13,351 bases of DNA from an uncultured Deferribacteraceae bacterium (GTDB lineage Bacteria > Chrysiogenota > Deferribacteres > CAMZNJ01). Location of the stretch: contig CAMZNS010000047.1 of assembly GCA_947313855.1 (NCBI GenBank), forward strand, positions 1 to 13,351, given 5' to 3'. Of this stretch, positions 13,314 to 13,351 are shown one piece after another. The notes below the pieces were generated by a model. It saw nothing but the letters and a program-made list of their open reading frames with translations. It made no database searches and was not told the origin of the DNA. Every line of letters begins with the position of its first letter. The stretch's first letter is position 1. The translations under genes were made by a program, and so were the position numbers.

Positions 13314-13351
13314 CTGTAGGTGGGGGAGTCTGCCGTTAGCACACCGCACAC

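Noticed and set aside
1-13351. tRNA, rRNA or known riboswitch genes
   Set aside because: No sequence with the conserved tRNA or rRNA features or a recognised riboswitch core was seen in the intergenic regions, though a covariance-model search was not possible.

Overview
The window is chromosomal DNA from a bacterium of moderate GC content. Seven protein genes have recognisable families, and one small membrane protein has a tentative assignment. The genes are GTP-type PEP carboxykinase, pyruvate kinase, the two core subunits of a cbb3-type (low-oxygen) cytochrome oxidase plus a small membrane protein, an exported thioredoxin-like protein, a CBS-domain family II pyrophosphatase, DnaX and RecR. 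This set suggests a microaerophilic or facultative organism with glycolysis and gluconeogenesis and an envelope that uses c-type haem. I cannot assign the phylum with confidence; the gene set and the mosaic extragenic repeats do not settle it.

Layout. Positions 1-587 hold no gene. They contain a 38-bp tandem array and a mosaic of short repeat modules, downstream of pckG. pckG (588-2420, minus) and pyk (2901-4331, plus) diverge from a 480-bp intergenic region that carries a C9 tract and a good sigma-70-type promoter for pyk. After a rho-independent terminator for pyk, a second mosaic repeat locus (4541-4988) uses the same modules in the same orientation as the first. It runs exactly into the stop codon of a 62-residue membrane protein, the last gene of a ccoN-ccoO-small gene cluster on the minus strand (7407 to 4988).

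A 473-bp divergent intergenic region with decamer repeats in the ccoN leader separates this cluster from an exported CPYC thioredoxin-like gene (7881-8453), which ends at a clear terminator. A promoter then leads into ppaC (8744-10417), dnaX (10501-12657, GTG start) and recR (12660-13313), all on the plus strand and probably partly co-transcribed.

How the genes relate. pckG and pyk both act at the PEP node, from opposite metabolic directions. CcoN and CcoO form the catalytic and electron-input core of an oxidase, but the usual di-haem subunit CcoP is reduced to what looks like its N-terminal membrane anchor. The nearby thioredoxin-like protein could serve haem or copper delivery, but that is inference. 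dnaX-recR is the familiar replication-repair pair, here without the small ybaB/ebfC gene that often lies between them.

The least explained part is the repeat family. It is built from a GGCGAAGCC-containing module, a perfect 6-bp hairpin with a 3-nt loop (five copies), and a 43-bp conserved module (three copies). All copies sit at the 3' ends of genes, and one copy forms the end of the ccoP-like gene.
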